A stretch of 64,000 bases of DNA, taken from the NCBI RefSeq assembly GCF_905171775.1, contig NC_053491.1, positions 298,002,799 to 298,066,798 on the forward strand. The letters run 5' to 3'. The notes under the pieces were generated by a model that saw only the letters and a list, made by a program, of their open reading frames with translations, had not been told where the DNA came from and did no database searches. Both the position numbers and the translations under genes were made by a program. Shown one piece after another: positions 42,140 through 54,240 of this stretch (the stretch's first letter is position 1; every line of letters begins with the position of its first letter). Origin of the DNA: Rana temporaria. Taxonomy: Eukaryota; Chordata; Amphibia; Anura; Ranidae.

Positions 42140-43000
42140 CAAACCAGAACTGGGGTTCTGAGCCGCAGCCAGGCCCGAATCTGAGTCAGAGCATTCCCCA
42201 GAAGATGGTGGGGGGGAGGGGGCGCCCCCCCCTTACGCCGCTTCTATTCTGGCAACAAATGATTCCAGGACTGCCGGCAGCGTATCCATGGGAACCGCAG
42301 GTGCAGTGGCACCGTTTGCTGCCTCTGGCAATTTAGGGGAAGAAACATCAGATACTGACTCCATTATCACCCACTGACATCCCTCAGGGACTAAGTGAAA
42401 AAACGCTCAAGTCCACCCTCCTTGCTGCACCGACGGGGGGGTCCCAGGGGACTCATCACCCAGAGGGAGACCGCTCAGCACCGCCGCCCACCTTCCTTGT
42501 ATCCACAGCGTGTGCGAGGAAGAAGCTGTGAGGAAAAACTGAGGAGATTGAGCTGTGCGCCGTTCAGAAAGCCACTGCTAAAGGCCAAAACCCACACCAA
42601 AATGGCTGCCAGACGCCTCAGATAAAAAGCGCGGACCACAAAAAAATGGCCGCCGCAATACCGACCTGCGCCACAGCAGGGCCACGCTAAAATGGCCGCC
42701 AATGGTAATTTCAATGGGGAAGAGCGGGCACAAAAAAATGGCGTCGGCGCTGTCAAAATGGTGCCCGAGCACCGCGATGTGGACGAGAAGGCCGTGGCAA
42801 GGACCTTGCCAGGAGACAGACCCCCCTCAGAAAAAGCGGACCCCGGCACCCCGCGGTCCCCGGAGCCCCCCCACAGGTACACCCCGGTCGCAGCAGACCC
42901 TGGGGCAGGAGGGGAAAGGGTGACAAAGCAGGGAAAGGGAGGACAGGAGAACCCCTTAATCCCGGGAATGCCCAGCCGTTCCATCCTGCCGAGGCAGGAG
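42140..43000 (-). pseudogene. Element D gag-like region
   Basis: On the minus strand, proline-, alanine- and lysine-rich reading with no intact frame; it lies in the gag position of DIRS-type elements, upstream of RT. Repeated AAAATGGC(C/T)GCC motifs on the plus strand (42598-42750) give Ala/Ile/Phe-rich minus reading. Function unassigned beyond position. Confidence 0.35.
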
Positions 43001-43539
43001 TAACCGTACTTACTGTCCTTCCCAGAACTTTCTGGCGTGTCCCTGACAGACCCACAACTGATGGTATGGAGTAGCTGTCAGCTCGGTCCACTGAGTGAGA
43101 CAGCAGCCCAGTCAAACTTGGACCCCAGAGCATATGCTCACCGGCCACCCCTGGAGCATGTCGTAGCCGACACAGCGCGTAGCTAAGGACTACTCACGCT
43201 CGATGGCTGAACTGCAAGGCTCTATAATATCCAGCCTGTCACCCAGCTGGCAGTTGATAGAAGAATCACAAAATAAAATAAAAAAATGTCCTCAGGACTG
43301 TGGGCCCAAAAGGAGCCACGTCCTTCTCTGCTAGGCAGAAAAAAAACTGAGGCTGCAGGGTGAGGGGTTATGACCAGAGGGACCGCCCCCTGGGCAGGGC
43401 TGTTCAACTCTGTTAAATTTACATGTTTTAAGATGACATGTTCTGCCTAGTCCTCTCCTATGAACAGGAACATAACCAAAATGTCAAGATTTAAGGAGCT
43501 GTGTCCGTCCATGGACGAAAAGAGAAAGTTTACATCCTC

Positions 43540-44950
43540 TTTAAGGCATCAACAACAAAACCCAGCACTCAAGGAATATCTGCCTTATCTTCAGGCTGAT
43601 CATCCTTCTGGTTAGGCCTATAAGGCCGTCTGATCTGATCCTTTATGGATTGGCAGATACCAATTGTTGCAACAGCTGGCTGAATAGCTGAACTGGCCAA
43701 AGACAAATAAGCTTTTAATAATGCACAATTTCTCATCAACAGGGTATTTCAAGCCCTGTGCATTATCCACCGGACAAGTCAAGTTTTTGTTTTAGGAAGA
43801 CATTGCTGCATCTATGGCTTGTATGCTCCATTTCTTTTTTTTTTTACAGTAAAAGTATGCTCCATTTCTTAGTAAACTTTTCATCCAAGGTATATGAAAG
43901 GGAAAACCTTTTAGGAGGAACAAAGGATGTCCCCAATCGGCATACACCACCTCTTGCAACAGGTGGTGTAGGGGGAAAGCCAGTGTGGCCTGAAGAGGCC
44001 TCAGGGATCCCAAAAAGAGGACCAGGGAGGCTTGGTGACCTCAGCAAGAGGCAACTTAAAGCGGAGGTCCACACAAAAATGGAACCTCCGCTGTCCGTAT
44101 TACTCCCCCCCTCCGGTGTCACATTTGGTCCCAGAAGACAGCAGGGACCAGTGGCATTGCGCAGCGCGAGTCACGCATGCACAGTAGGGAACCAGGAAGT
44201 GAAGCCACAAGGCTTCACTTCCTGATTCACCTACCGAAGATGGTGGCGGCAGCATCCGAGACAGATCGACATCGGGTGCCGACATCATGGGCACGCTGGA
44301 CAGCCAAGTGTCCTTATTTTAAAAGTCAGCAGCCGCAGTATTTGTAGCCGCTTAAAAAAAATTGGCGGACCGCGGCTTTAAAGGAAGAGCAAACCATTTC
44401 GGTAAGAGTCAGAATCAAGAGCTTCTGTCATTGAGAGGTAGATACCGGCTGGATATCTTCTTGTCCAGAGTGCTCAGAAGTAGACTTATCTGCCAGGCTA
44501 TCCACAAAATCCTGAGCTTTAAGCTCTTCCCAATCCTCAACCCATTCTCGCCCCAGACATGGAGGCTCCGGGGTGGTCTGTCACAATTCTTGCAACCCTG
44601 TGGGACGGAGGCAATCATAGCAGCCATCCTGTGCTCTAAGCCGGCTAGGGCTGAGGACAGTTAATCCTTAGTAACAAAGGATGAGGCAGCAGCGTTGACT
44701 GTAGGCATAATACCAGATAGACGCAGCGGCTCAGATTGCCCGCAAGCCTCTGGTCTTTCAGGGGATACAACACTAGGGATACGACTAGGTTCGTTAGGAA
44801 CTACTGACGACATAGGTGTGCCTTTCCTTGTCGTGTTAGTCTCACTCCTTTTTTGAAGACATTTACTAGCCACAAAAAGTGAGTACTTGGGTGTAGATTT
44901 AAAAACACCTCAGAAGGGAGACCCCTTAATAGGGCTCACCAAGCCCCTAT
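43540..44950 (-). pseudogene. Gag-like fragment of another retroelement (probably DIRS/YR type)
   Basis: The minus strand reads decayed gag-like blocks: ALLKAYLSLASSAIQPAVATIGICQ-type helix-rich sequence (43640-43740), LDEKFTKKWSI (43850-43885) and GREWVEDWEELKAQDFVDS (44500-44560). They occur in the order expected for one gag, interrupted by a MITE at 44056-44381. No RT follows before element D, so it is a fragment. Family assignment is weak. Confidence 0.35.
44056..44381. mobile_element. MITE, TTAAAGCGGAGGTCC family
   Basis: TTAAAGCGGAGGTCCAC at 44056 and GGACCGCGGCTTTAA ending at 44381 form the terminal repeats; TTAA is at both ends. It interrupts the gag-like remnant. Related to 1157-1542. 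Confidence 0.7.
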
Positions 44951-45635
44951 GTAACAATCCTGCTAAGCACCTTAGCCTGCCAAGCATAACTTGGTGACTC
45001 ACGTGACCTGGGAAATGAGAAATGAACCACTGCAAGTGTCTGGTTTAGAGCCTGCTGTGTCCCACAGCTGTCTCTTGGTAGCTTAAATAACCTGGCTGTG
45101 AGCCAGAACGTTTGTGCGTACGCACGTGCTTGGTCCTGGCAAACGGGCGTGGCCTCATTTACGTATGACGCAAATCTTCGTGCACCAAATACAGCTACTG
45201 CCCCAGTGCTGCGAAGCCGCATGCACCATGGCTGCCAGCAAACAACTGGTGAGCCAAACGGTGTCTTTGCGAACGAACATGCGCCCTGACCATTAAAACG
45301 CACTGCTGCGAATGTTCGTGCACCATGGCTGCCAGACAACCAAGTATGGCAGCACTCTTACGAATGCATATGAGCTCTTAGTTGTCAAAAAAAATAAACT
45401 TATGTTTTTAGTGGCGCCCTTGCAAGTGCATGTGCGCCCTGGTAAAACCAAGGCAAAATGATAAAGTGGTGTGTGCCATCATACAGGTAAAAAACAGCCA
45501 GACACAAGCAAAAAAGGTACACTTTGCAAACACCCACAGCTAGCCCAAAACTCCCCCCATATGATCACTACACACAGGTGTCTAGCCCTTAGCTAGGTTT
45601 GCCGATTGTTACAATCACTTGGACACGCCACACTA
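44951..45635. other. Unclassified sequence between retroelement remnants
   Basis: Contains two related blocks, CGAACATGCGCCCTGACCAT (45272-45291) and nearby GTGCACCATGGCTGCCA repeated at 45221-45240 and 45321-45340. Could be leader/terminal-repeat sequence of the 43540-44950 retroelement. No coding support. Confidence 0.3.
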
Positions 45636-46001
45636 AAAATAGGATTTTTGTACTCACAGTAAAATCCATTTCTCTGAGTTCATAGACGCACACAGCATCC
45701 TTTGACAGTAGGGTTATATCCGATTCCTTTAGGAGAGTTTAGGCAGAAAAAAAAAAGCACTTTAAGTGTCACATTCCTCAGTGCAGCTCCTCCCAGGGGG
45801 CGTGGCCCCCCGGGTATAACCCACACCCTGCTCTAGCAGCCTCAGTTCGTAACAAGCAGTACAAACAAAGGAGGGGTGGGTGCTGTGTCCGTCTATGAAC
45901 TCAGAGAAATGGATTTTACTGTGAGTACAAAAATCCTATTTTCTCTTCCGTTCATAGACGGACACAGCATCCTTTGACAGTAGGGACGTCCCCAAGCAGT
46001 G

Positions 46002-46958
46002 TCAAAAAATTTCGAGGGGTGGGAAAATAACGCAGCAAACCAGGTTACACCCCAAACAAAACCGGAGTTGCTCAACGGAGAAACTCCAACCATAAACTGT
46101 CGCCTGTAACACCTGCGGCCCGAAGGAGGCATCAGAAGATGCACTCACATCCACCAGGTAAAACTTTGAAAAAGTGTGGATCGACGACCAGGTCGCTGCC
46201 TTACACCCCTGTAACACAGAGGCATGATGCCGGAAAGCCCAAGAGGCCCCGATCGCCCTGGTCGAATGCGCCATAACCCGAAAGTGGGGCGCCTGCCCCT
46301 TCAGGGCATAGGCCTGAAGCACAATTCGTCGGATCTACCTAGAAATGGTGGCCGACGAGACTGCCAGGCCCTCTTGTAGGACCAGCCACCGACAAGAACA
46401 GTGAGTCCGACATCCGGAACGGAGCCGTAGCAGAGAAGTACACCCGTAGGGCCCGAACCACATCCAGGGAAAGTAAAGTGGCCTCCTTCTGGTTTTTCGG
46501 CTGAGGACATAAGGATGGAAGAACAATGTCCTCATTAATGTGGAAAGCCGAAACCACTTTCGGGAGAAAAGACGGCTGCGGCCGCAGCACCACCTTATCC
46601 TTATGGATGACCAAATAGGGAGCCTTGCAAGACAAGGCCGCCAGTTCAGATCGAGGTAATCGCTACCAGAAAAAAACACCTTTTGTGACAGAGTCAACAA
46701 AGGGGTCTTTCGGATGTCCCCAAAGGGAGCATCCTGAAGCACCGAAAGGACTAAATTCAAGTCCCATGGGGGTAGTGGATGGCGCACCGGAGGAGCCACA
46801 TGACGGACCCCCTGTACAAACGTACGCACCAAGGAGTGCGCCGCCAAGGGTCGCTGAAAGTAAACGGCCAGAGCCGAAATCGAACTCTTAACCGTACTCA
46901 AGGCGAGAGCCTGATCCACTCCCCGCTGTAAAAAACAGCAGAATCCTAGACACCACAT
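46002..46958 (-). pseudogene. Element C tyrosine recombinase, frameshifted
   Basis: Minus-strand blocks: ALSTVKSSISALAVYFQRP (core-binding region), an intermediate part with VLSRKTRRRP, then RVMAHSTRAIGASWAFRHH, CKAATWSSIHTFSKFY. AHSTR supplies the H-x-x-R pair and the final Tyr lies in FSKFYLVD. Two frames are required (46958-46335 and 46322-46002). The motif style differs from the GAHSARG...HFYFRP of elements A and B, supporting a separate YR-retrotransposon lineage. Confidence 0.75.
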
Positions 46959-47093
46959 ATGAACGAGGGTGCCACTTCATCTCCTCACACATATAGATGT
47001 AGGCCTTCCACGTACGATGGTAAATCCTACGTGGGGTAGACTTCCGTGCACGCAGCATGGTAGAGACCACCGAGCCTAACAGGCCTCGGTCCA

Positions 47094-48261
47094 TCAGTAC
47101 CTTGCTCTCAACAGCCACACCGTTAAAGCCAGCGACTGTAAAGCAGGGTGGAAGATTGGACCCTGCGACAGAAGATCTGTTCTCAGAGGTAGACGCCAGA
47201 GGGCGTCTGCCACCAGACGCACCAGGTCCGCGTACCAGGAGCGGCGCGGCCAGTCTGGGGCGATCAGGATTGTTGGAATCCCTTCGGCTTCCACTCTGCG
47301 CAGCAGGCGAGGAAGAAGCTTCAGAGGAGGGAAGGCGTAAATCAGTCGATAGTGACCCCAAGGAGCCACCAACGTGTCTGACGCGTCCGCCCACAGGTCC
47401 TTCGACCTGGCCACGAACCGTGGCACCTTCTGGTTGAGAAGGGACGCTAGAAGGTCCACGTCTGGAGTGCCCCACTTTTTGCACAGACCCCGAAACACTT
47501 CCGGGTGAAGTGACCATTCTCCTGGGTCCACTGATTGGCGACTTTAGTAGTTGGCTTGCCAATTCTGAACACCCGGAATGTACACGGCCGATAGAGCCGG
47601 AACGGACCTTTCAGCCCACCGAAGGGTGTGCGCTACTTCCAGCGCTGCAGCCAAGCTTCGTGTGCCTCCCTGATGATGGACTTACGCCACGGCCGTGGCG
47701 TTGTCGGACTGGATCCTGACCGGTCGGCCCTGCAGCTCCAGGGACCACCCGGCAAGGCACAGCTTGAGTGCTCGGAGCTCCAGAACATTGATCGGCAGGC
47801 GAGACTCCTCCCGAGTCCAGCGTCTCTGGGCTGACTGGGTGCCCCAAACGCCCCCCCAGGCGGAGAGGCTGGCATCCGTCGTGACCACAGTCCATTGGCA
47901 CGACAGAAACGACTTCCCGGCCTGAAGCACCGGAGACGTCAGCCACCACACCAGGGAAGACTTGACCAGTTGACTCAACTGAATCTGGGAATCCAGAGAA
48001 GACGGGAGCCTGTCCCAACGTGACAGAATCTCCTTCTGTAGTTCCCTGGTGTGGAATTGGGCATAAGGAACTGCCTCGAAAGAGGCCACCATCAGACCCA
48101 AAACCCTCATGCAGAATCGAAGAGACGACCACTTCCGGGTCAACAACTGCTGCACTGCAGATTGCAGAGTCTGAAGTTTCTCCGTTGGGAGAAAAACTCT
48201 CGCCTCCGCGGAATCCAGGACTAGCCCTAGGTATTCCAGACGCAGAGACGGAACCCAACAC
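47094..48261 (-). pseudogene. Element C RNase H and methyltransferase-like domains, broken
   Basis: The stretch 48155-47682 reads VVTTDASLSAWGGVWG, INVLELRALKLCL and VRIQSDNATAVA, the RNase H Asp, Glu and Asp positions. The stretch 47531-47094 reads VDLLASLLNQKVPRFVAR, WGHYRLIYAFPPLKLLPRLL and LIAPDWPRRSWY, the MT-like block that follows RNase H in DIRS elements. The domains are in different frames with intervening stops. Confidence 0.75.
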
Positions 48262-49000
48262 TGACTTCTGGATATTCAGAAGCCAGCCGAATTTTTGGAG
48301 AGTCTGACACGTCCTCTTCTAATTCTGAGCCTGAGGAAGCTCTCAGGAGAAGATCGTCCAGATATCCCACGATAGCGATCCCTCGCTGTCTCAGCAGGGC
48401 CAGTATCGGGGCTAGCACCATGGTGAAAAGCCGTGGTGCCTAGGCCGAACAAGAGGGCCACAAATTAAAAGTGGTCCTCCCCGATAGCAAAGCGCAGAAC
48501 CTCTGGTGCCTTGTGCATAGGGGAACATGCAGGTATGCGTCCATGATATCCAAGGATGCCATGAAGTCCCCCTGATGGAGCGCTGCTATTACTGAGCGAA
48601 TCTACTCCATCCTGAATTTTTGCACTTTGTTAAAGCAGTTGAGGGCCTTGAGGTCCAGGATTGGACGGACCCCTCCTTTTTGGGGGCTACAAACAGATTG
48701 GAGTAAAACCCCTGAAACCATTCCATCGAGGGAACTGGCACAATCACTCCCCTGACCAGAAAATCCTGGACAGCCCCTGACAGAGCCTGCCGGCGAACCG
48801 GAGGAAACTGGAGGCTGGAAAGAAAAAATCTGTTTTGGTGGACAAGAGAGAAACTCTATCTTGTACCCCGAGGAAACTACTTCGCAAACCCAACGGTTGA
48901 AGAGGAGAGACCATCGAGCCGCGAATTCGCGAAGCCGGCCCCCCACCCGAGACCCGGGCGGGGGCAGACCTTCATGCGGAAGCAGGTTTGTCTGCAGGCT
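48227..49000 (-). pseudogene. Element C reverse transcriptase, frameshifted
   Basis: Minus strand: VGGRLREFAARWSLLFNRWV and GGVRPILDLKALN mark the N-terminal RT; after a shift, VLAPILALLRQRGIAIVGYLDDLLL contains catalytic YLDD (~48355-48366). The tail (SGSELEEDV) matches element D. Internal stops separate the parts. Confidence 0.78.
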
Positions 49001-50030
49001 TGTTAGGCTTGCGGAACCAGGGGCACTTCTGCCCTGCAGCGGGCACCTTAGCACCTTGCAAACCTTTTCCTGCAGCACAGGGCGCACGAAAAAAACGCTT
49101 TGGGGTAGTAAAAGAGGGCCCTTGCCTACGACGAGGCTCCTTGCCCTCCCCAGACTGTGGGAGCAGTGTGCTCTTACCACCTGTGGCATCCTTAATGATG
49201 TCATCCAGGGACGCCCCAAAAAGCCGCTCACCCTTAAAGGACAAATCCACCAAGGCCTTCTTGGAGGATCGGTCCGCAGACCAGCATTTCAGCCACACAA
49301 GGCGGCGTAGTACCACCGCATAGGCGGAGGCTCTGGAAAGCAAGGGAAGCGTATCCAGGGCCGACTCACAGATGTTAGACCCTGAACCAATTGTTCAGCC
49401 AGGTCCTTGCAGGTCTCGGAAGCATCCTGCTCCTCCAGCTTCTACAGCAACAACTTTGCCCGTTCAGTCAGTGTCTGCGACACCAGAGACCCGGCCACAA
49501 CCGGTCTCACAGCTGAACCCACAACCGTGAACATAGAGCGGGCCACAGCCTCCACTCTCCTATCAGTGGGGTCCATAAAAGCAGGAGCCCCCACCACAGG
49601 CAATGTGATGGCCTTACTCAGTCTGGACACAGGAGGGTCCGCTGACGGAGGAGAGACCCACTTTATTTATTTTTAAGTCCTCCTCAAAGGGATAACGGAC
49701 CGCAAAGTTTTTTAGGAACAGCAAAAACTTTGTGGCGTGTCCCATCCTTACATAGCAAATGCTCCAAATAAGGAGCACAGGGAAATACTTTTTTGCGGTG
49801 CTGGGTGGCTTGCGGAACCCAAAAGGTACCGGCACAACTGGTGCTCCAGCCAAATCCTCAAGTTTATGAGTATCACGCACCGCAGAATAAGAGTGTAACG
49901 GAATGACCCGTGACACCCAAAGACTTTGTGAGGATGGAGGATACTCCTGTGTTAGCGTCACTGATAACTCTTGGGTCTGAGTCCACTCTGTGCCCTTTGG
50001 GCATGGGGTGGCAAGTGAATCATAATTCAT
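48972..50030 (-). pseudogene. Element C gag-like region
   Basis: Minus-strand reading ending in CPWFRKPNKPADKPASA just upstream of RT, with blocks LSKAITLPVVGAPAFMDPT and RPVVAGSLVSQTLTERAKLLL upstream. Similar style and position to DIRS gag proteins. Several frames are required. Sequence between 50036 and 50760 looks foreign. Confidence 0.45.
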
Positions 50031-50035
50031 GTATT

Positions 50036-50400
50036 ACATTAGATGGGACATCACTGATAGTTCGTATTGCAGGATTTTGAGACACTGCAAGATGTTGGTT
50101 AATTGTGACTCATCTCTCTGTGAAGACTGTTAATATGTTAAATAAGGCTAGCTTTTGAAAGGCCTTTAATTGTGTTATAACACTGTCTGAAACCTATTGA
50201 TGCTCAGAGGTGTAAATAGGTGTCAAGCTGCATGCGGAGACGAAACGTCTGCCTAGGAAACTCAGTGTGTGATGGGTTTGTTTGTTATGCTGTTGATTAA
50301 GGAATGTGCAGTATTTAGACATGATAATTATAGGCCGGTGCCGACCTGTCTAGAATGTTTAAGTAATTAGCCTTAGTGTGTGATTAGGGGGGTGGAGATC
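50036..50400. other. Possible insertion in element C, unclassified
   Basis: AT-rich non-coding ~365 bp between gag-like sequence and a LINE fragment. On the minus strand it runs TGAGATCTCC...TAATACA, which would fit TG...CA solo-LTR ends, but no duplication or PBS is seen. Left as unclassified. Confidence 0.2.
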
Positions 50401-50700
50401 TCATTGTTGCTTTCCCATGCCGCACTCCCATAAGATGCAATCTGTGGAGCGTATAGTATACTCTTAGGAGTGTATACAGTTGTGTCAGGCGCTGTGTTAC
50501 ATTCAGGGAACAGCTGGTAACTGATTGCAGGGCCTCCTCCCACTGCTCCTCATCCAGGGGGCCTACGTCCGCTTCCCACTTTTTCCTGACTGTCAGAGGG
50601 TGTTCCAAGAAACTCTGTGATTCTTCCCTGAGGTGACAGACACAGCACAGCCAGCACATCAGAGCACACCTTCTATTTTTGCAGCCAGGAGGTGACCGGT
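50400..50700 (-). pseudogene. L1/Tx1-type LINE ORF2 fragment
   Basis: Minus strand reads HPLTVRKKWEADVGPLDEEQ and then SVTSCSLNVTQRLTQLYTLL, the region before the C-terminal Cys-His segment in L1-clade ORF2. It is in a single frame but truncated on both sides. It has no place in a DIRS element, so it is an insertion or a rearranged piece. Confidence 0.5.
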
Positions 50701-51583
50701 GGGTTGTTCTGTCTTGCAGTACACAGCGGTGGGGCAATATGGAACCTGAACCTGGTGTTTCTGCCCCAGCAATGCCTGAGTTATACTTTATTCCCCTGCT
50801 CCTGCCGCATCTGTTGAGGCAATGTCGGCTGTACTTGAGGCGTTTCTCGCCAGGTTTGAAGCAGCTAGTGCCCAGTAGGGGGGTACAAAGCCGCTACCCA
50901 GTCAGGGGAAGGAGGGAGAGGAAGGGGAGAGAGGAAAGCAGGACGGACCCTCAGTCGACCTCCCCAGGGAAAACACCAGCCATACCACCTTACCTGAGCA
51001 AGGGGCCACTACTTACCTGTCCTGCGACCACCGGCTGGAGGTATCCCAGACAGAACCAACGTCCCCACTAACGGCATGGCTGTCGGCCAGACACACTGTG
51101 ACAAAGCCATAGAGACCGGTCATATGTGTGTCCTGGAACATGTAGTTCCCCGGCCGCCCCTGGAGCAATGGGGCCCGTCGTGGACGACCCAGAGCTGAGC
51201 TGAGGGCCGGCACACGCTCGATGGCCGAACATGGGGGGACTACAAGAGTCAAGACCCAGCCTGTCACCCAGTCGGCTGTTGATAGAAGAATCACAGGATT
51301 CAAAAATGCAGGAACAAAATAAAAAGCGAGAAAATCGCAAGAAAAAAATCTCCAGAGTACAGGAACTCCAGAGTGCCTGCCTCTCCTGTCGTTAGGCAGA
51401 AAAAACCTGGGGCTGCTAGAGCAGGGTGTGGGTTATACCCGGGGGGCCACGCCCCCTGGGAGGAGCTGCACTGAGGAATGTGTTAACACTTAAAGTGCTT
51501 TTTTTCTGCATAAACTCTCCTAAAGGAAGCGGATATAACCCTACTGTCAAAGAATGCTGTGTCCGTCTATGAACGGAAGAGAA

Positions 51584-51586
<3 letters not shown>

Positions 51587-51654
<68 letters not shown>

Positions 51655-51662
51655 CATACATA
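51587..51662. repeat. (TA)n microsatellite
   Basis: ~70 bp of TA followed by CATACATACATATACACACA, adjoining both the DIRS C end and the Tc1-like end. Confidence 0.95.
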
Positions 51663-51757
51663 TACACACACAGGTGAAACTCAAAAAATTTGAATATCGT
51701 GCAAAAGTTTATTTCACCAATGCAACTTAAAAGGTAAAACCAATATATGAGATAGAC

Positions 51758-52497
51758 CAGTGGTTCTCAACCTGGGGGTCGGGACCCACCTCGGGGGTCA
51801 AAATATGATTTCCAGGGGTCACTGAATCCTGGGCTGTTCTTGAAGCCTGCACCGCTCTCCCGGCCTTTTTGCTTTGGCCACCCAGCTCGGCTGTTCCTGG
51901 AGCCCATGGCCACCCACTCATCCTCTTTGCAGCCACCTATTCAATTTATGGCACGGCTGGGGAGAAGAGACTAGAGGTCAGCTGACTGGTGAGGAATGTT
52001 AAGTGGGAGGGGCTGGAGACCCCATCTTCTGATTTTGGCACTTTTGGTGTCACTGCTATGAGACACCACAAAGTCAGAGACACAGTGAGTAACACCCCCC
52101 CCCCCCCCACCAAGGAGTAATAGAATGAAAAAAATAGAGAATACATGTAAGGAAGAGGAAAAGAGGGGGAGGAACAAAGGAAAAGGGAAAGAAAGAACAA
52201 GAAAGGCAGCTAGAGAGGGATGGGAAAAAAAAAATAAAAATTAGGAAAGAGATAAAAGGGAAAGAAAGGAGAAGAGAAAGAGTGGTCCATCCTAAAATGT
52301 ACCAGAAGAGGATTTAATACTGTACGAGTGGAAGGGACTCAGGGAGCACTAAATGTACGTGAGTTAGGGGTGCAAATTACTTGTCTTGACTTGGGTGCCG
52401 ACAACCCACCCTACGAAAATAGTTTTACTGTTGGGGTCCCGACAAGTTGAGAAATTTTTTCAAGGGGTCACGGCACTAGAAAGGTTGAGAACCACCG
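51758..52497. mobile_element. hAT MITE (CAGTGGTTCTCAACC type)
   Basis: Starts CAGTGGTTCTCAACCTGGGG and ends AAGGTTGAGAACCACCG (complement of the start with one mismatch). An 8-bp duplication AGATAGAC is at 51750-51757 and 52498-52505. A polypurine interior (52180-52290) has no transposase. Confidence 0.9.
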
Positions 52498-52774
52498 AGA
52501 TAGACTCATTACATGCAAAGCAAGATAGTTCAAGCCGTGATTTGTCATAATTGTGATGATTATGGCTTACAGCTCACGAAACCCCCAAAACCACAATCTT
52601 AGAAAATTTGATTACATGCAATCAATAAAACAAGGATTATATATAATATATCGGACCTCTGAAAAGTATAAGCATGCATATGTACTCAGTACTTGGTCTG
52701 AACCCCTTTTGCAGCAATTACTGCCTCAATGCGGCGTGGTATGGAAGCTATCAGCCTGTGGCACTGCTGAGGTG

Positions 52775-54240
52775 TTATGAAGACCAGGATGCGTCAACTT
52801 CAGCTCTTCTGCATTGTTGGGTCTCATTTCTCATCTTTCTCTTGGCAATGCCCCATAGATTCTCTATGGGGTTCGATTCAGGTGAGTTTGCTGGCCAATC
52901 AAGCACAGTAATCCCCACGGTCACTGAACCAGGTATTGGTGCTTTTGGCAGTGTGGGCAGGTGCCAATTCCTGCTGGAAAATGAAGTCGTCAGCATCCCT
53001 ATAGAGCTGGTCTGCGGAAGGAAGCATGAAGTGCTCCAAAATCTCCTGGTAGACGGCTGCTGTGACCCTGGACTTAATGAAGCACAGGAGACCAACACCA
53101 GCAGATGACATGGCTCCCCAAATCAGCACAGACTGTGGAAATTTCACACTGGACTTTAACCACTTAAGGACCGCCTCCTGCAGATATACGTCAGCAGAAT
53201 GGCACGGCTGGGCACAAGCACGTACAGGTACGTCCTCTAAGTGCCCAGCCGTTCTTCACTGTGGCGCTGTCATTGATCGTGCGTTCCCTGTTATAGGGAA
53301 ACACGATCAATGATGTCACACATCCAGCCCGCCCCCCTTACAGTTAGAAACACAGATGAGGTCACACTTAACCCCTTCAGCGCCCCCTAGTGGTTAACTC
53401 CCAAACTGCAATTGTCATTTTCACAGTAAACCATGCATTTTAAATGCATTTTTTGCTGTGAAAATGACAATGGTCATATTTTGGGGGATATTTATTATAG
53501 CAAAAAGTAAAAAATTATTTTTTTTCAAAATTGTTGCTCTATTTTTGTTTATAGCGCAAAAAATAAAAACCGCAGAGGTGATCAAATACCACCAAAAGAA
53601 AGCTCTATTTGTGGGGAAAAAAGGACGGCAATTTTGTTTGGGAGCCACTTCGCACGACTGCACAATTGTCAGTTAAAGCGACGCAGTGCCGAATCGCAAA
53701 AACTGCCCGGGTCCTTTACCTGCCTAAAGGTCCTGGTCTTAAGTGGTTAAGCATCTTGCAGTGTGTGCCTCTCCATTCTTCCTCCATACTCTGGGTCCTT
53801 GGTATCCAAATGAGATGAAAAATTTGCTCATCAGAAAAGAGGACTTTGGACCACCGAGCAACAGACCAGATCTGTTTTTCTTTAGCCCAGTAAGACGCTT
53901 CTGACGTTTGTTGTTCAGGAGTGGCTTGACAAGAGGAATACGACATTTGAAGCCCATGTCCAGGATCCGTCTGTGTGTGGTGGCACTTAATGCACCGACT
54001 CCAGCCTCAGTCCACTCCTTGTGAAAGTCCAACACTTTTGAATGGCCTTTCTCTGACAATCCTCTCCAGGCTGCGGTCATCCCTGCTGCTTGTGCACCTT
54101 TTTCTTCCACACTTTTCCCTTCCACAGAACTTTCTATCAATGTGCTTTGATACAGCACTTAGGGAACATTTAACTTTTTTTGCAATTACCTTTTGAGGCT
54201 TTCCCTCCTTATGGAGGGTGTCAATGATTATTTTCTGTCA
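52775..54240 (-). pseudogene. Tc1-like transposase (copy 2), split by a MITE
   Basis: N-terminal remnant: 54158-53739 with AQAAGMTAAWRGLSEKGHS, HRRILDMGFKCRIPLVKPLL and the catalytic-core start VLFSDEQIFHLI in a neighbouring frame. After the MITE the reading resumes FPQSVLIWGAMSSAGVGLLC, SADQLYRDADDFIFQQ, ELAPAHTAKSTNTWF and DWPANSPESNPIENLWG. FSDE, the QQ-AP-H and SPxxNPIENLW motifs are the Tc1 DDE landmarks. The Asp normally preceding PAH is not seen in the surviving reading, and several frameshifts are present. Non-functional. Confidence 0.85.
53156..53750. mobile_element. TTAA MITE in the Tc1-like transposase
   Basis: TTAACCACTTAAGGACCGCC at 53156 and GGTCTTAAGTGGTTAA ending at 53750, with TTAA duplicated. 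The transposase reading on the two sides is continuous once this 595-bp element is removed, leaving a clean insertion. Shares most sequence with 60472-61425. Confidence 0.9.

Larger units (their letters stand above)
40915..43537 (-). mobile_element. DIRS-like element D, internally deleted
   Basis: Minus orientation, same family as element C. The left edge retains an internal complementary region (CTGTGTCCGTTCATGGACG...CGTTCATGGACGGACACAC, 40970-41080). The right edge (43490-43537) has GCTGTGTCCGTCCATGGACG. Gag-like and RT sequence remain. Comparison with C shows that ~2 kb covering RNase H, MT and YR is lost between 41385 and 41077. A TTAA MITE lies at that junction. Confidence 0.7.
45636..51584 (-). 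mobile_element. DIRS-like element C, full-length but decayed
   Basis: Minus orientation, ~5.9 kb. Inverted terminal repeats are ~45655-45850 against ~51415-51565. Both carry CTACTGTCAAAG(G/A)ATGCTGTGTCCGTC-type ends and GGGCGTGGCCCCCCGGGTAT or its complement. An internal complementary region at ~45885-45995 joins the two end types. Gag, RT, RNase H, MT-like and YR blocks follow the DIRS order. Many stops and indels mean it is an old copy. The clade is distinct from A and B. Confidence 0.8.

Noticed and set aside
50679..51071. Plus-strand 130-codon ORF, possible gag N terminus in inverted orientation within element C
   Set aside because: A neighbouring frame (VEAMSAVLEAFLARFEAA-like) hints at gag helix sequence, but orientation conflicts with element C and the match is too short to claim.
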